Shown here one piece after another: positions 63,743-64,000 of a stretch of 64,000 bases of DNA. The position numbers were made by a program, and so were the translations under genes. Below the pieces are notes generated by a model. It saw only the letters and a list, made by a program, of their open reading frames with translations, searched no databases and was not told the DNA's origin. How positions within the stretch are numbered: position 1 is the first letter of the stretch; the number at the start of each line of letters is the position of its first letter. The DNA lies in the NCBI RefSeq assembly GCF_900996225.1, contig NZ_CAAJGL010000101.1, forward strand, positions 310,001 to 374,000, read 5' to 3'. The stretch comes from Paraburkholderia sp. BCC1884 (GTDB lineage Bacteria; Pseudomonadota; Gammaproteobacteria; Burkholderiales; Burkholderiaceae).

Positions 63743-64000
63743 TCAGCCCGTCACCGCGCCCTTGTTCGCGGGCTGCGCCAGCGCAAAATACTTCGCCATC
63801 ACGCCACGCGTGTAACGCGGCTTCGGTTGCTGCCATGTGGCACGGCGGCGCTGCAGTTCGGCGTCGTCGATGTTCAGTTGCAGCAGAAGCTTGTGTGCGT
63901 CGATGGTGATCGAGTCGCCCTCCTGCACGAGTGCGATCGTGCCGCCCATGAACGCTTCCGGCGCGACGTGACCGACCACCATGCCCCACGTGCCGCCCGA
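63743..64000 (-). CDS. ilvD: Dihydroxy-acid dehydratase, C-terminal part
   Basis: The last 85 residues of IlvD; the 5' end lies beyond the window. SGGTWGMVVGHVAPEA, then GGTIALVQEGDSITIDAHKLLLQLN and RYTRGVMAKYFALAQPANKGAVTG, are diagnostic of the IlvD C-terminal beta-barrel domain. It dehydrates 2,3-dihydroxy acids in valine and isoleucine synthesis with an Fe-S cluster. It converges on the effector-like gene. The 92-bp gap contains an 8-bp inverted repeat (63674-63681 with 63719-63726) without a T run. Confidence 0.93.
   Translation of the reverse strand, partial: SGGTWGMVVGHVAPEAFMGGTIALVQEGDSITIDAHKLLLQLNIDDAELQRRRATWQQPKPRYTRGVMAKYFALAQPANKGAVTG

Overview
The window is high-GC (mostly above 60%) betaproteobacterial chromosome. 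Gene content and order point to Burkholderiaceae, most likely Paraburkholderia or Burkholderia: waaC-kdoO-waaA, urt/ure, cysI-DUF934-cysHDN-cobA, lptFG/pepA/holC, paired DUF2844/DUF3443 genes, and a dispersed repeat with a CTTTCTTTGC/GCAAAGAAAG stem. This assignment is inference; no rRNA or other taxonomic marker is present.

Layout. 1-11950 is a cell-envelope locus: the N-terminal part of a WecA-like sugar-phosphate transferase, a chemoreceptor, galE, two glycosyltransferases and a flippase (minus strand), then phosphomannomutase/phosphoglucomutase and the LPS inner-core genes waaC, kdoO and waaA (plus strand). 11991-26971 is a urea uptake and urease locus on the minus strand: urtABCDE-ureD and ureABC-EFG. 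The two parts are separated by about 3.6 kb that carries a solute-binding protein, a metalloprotease-like lipoprotein and a small secreted protein. A near-consensus sigma-54 promoter and an NtrC-type site lie upstream of urtA. 27421-32142 holds a DUF2844/DUF3443 pair and a TolC-like/rhodanese/Pcm operon. 32401-39368 is a LacI-controlled sugar uptake and catabolism operon that starts at a perfect 30-bp palindrome. 39385-45456 holds a small hypothetical gene, an RND efflux pump with its adaptor, and an orphan binding protein.

45494-55046 is the assimilatory sulfate region: cysB divergent from cysI-DUF934-cysH-cysD-cysN-cobA, with cbiX in the opposite orientation. Between cobA and cbiX sits a 1.6-kb unit bounded by 242-bp near-identical inverted repeats. 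It encloses one small gene of unknown function with a long, hairpin-containing leader. 55058-60719 is envelope and housekeeping: lptG, lptF, pepA, holC, a DUF2486 protein and a cytochrome c.

60954-63650 encodes the most unusual protein here. It has 898 residues, with a papain-like (YopT/C58-type) Cys-His-Asp pattern followed by a region that lines up with the catalytic A1 chain of cholera/heat-labile enterotoxin, then about 330 residues I do not recognise. The window ends inside ilvD.

How the genes work together: urt imports urea under apparent nitrogen control and urease hydrolyses it; cysDN activates sulfate, CysH reduces it, CysI reduces sulfite, and CobA plus CbiX contribute to the siroheme CysI needs; WaaC, KdoO, WaaA and LptFG build and export LPS.
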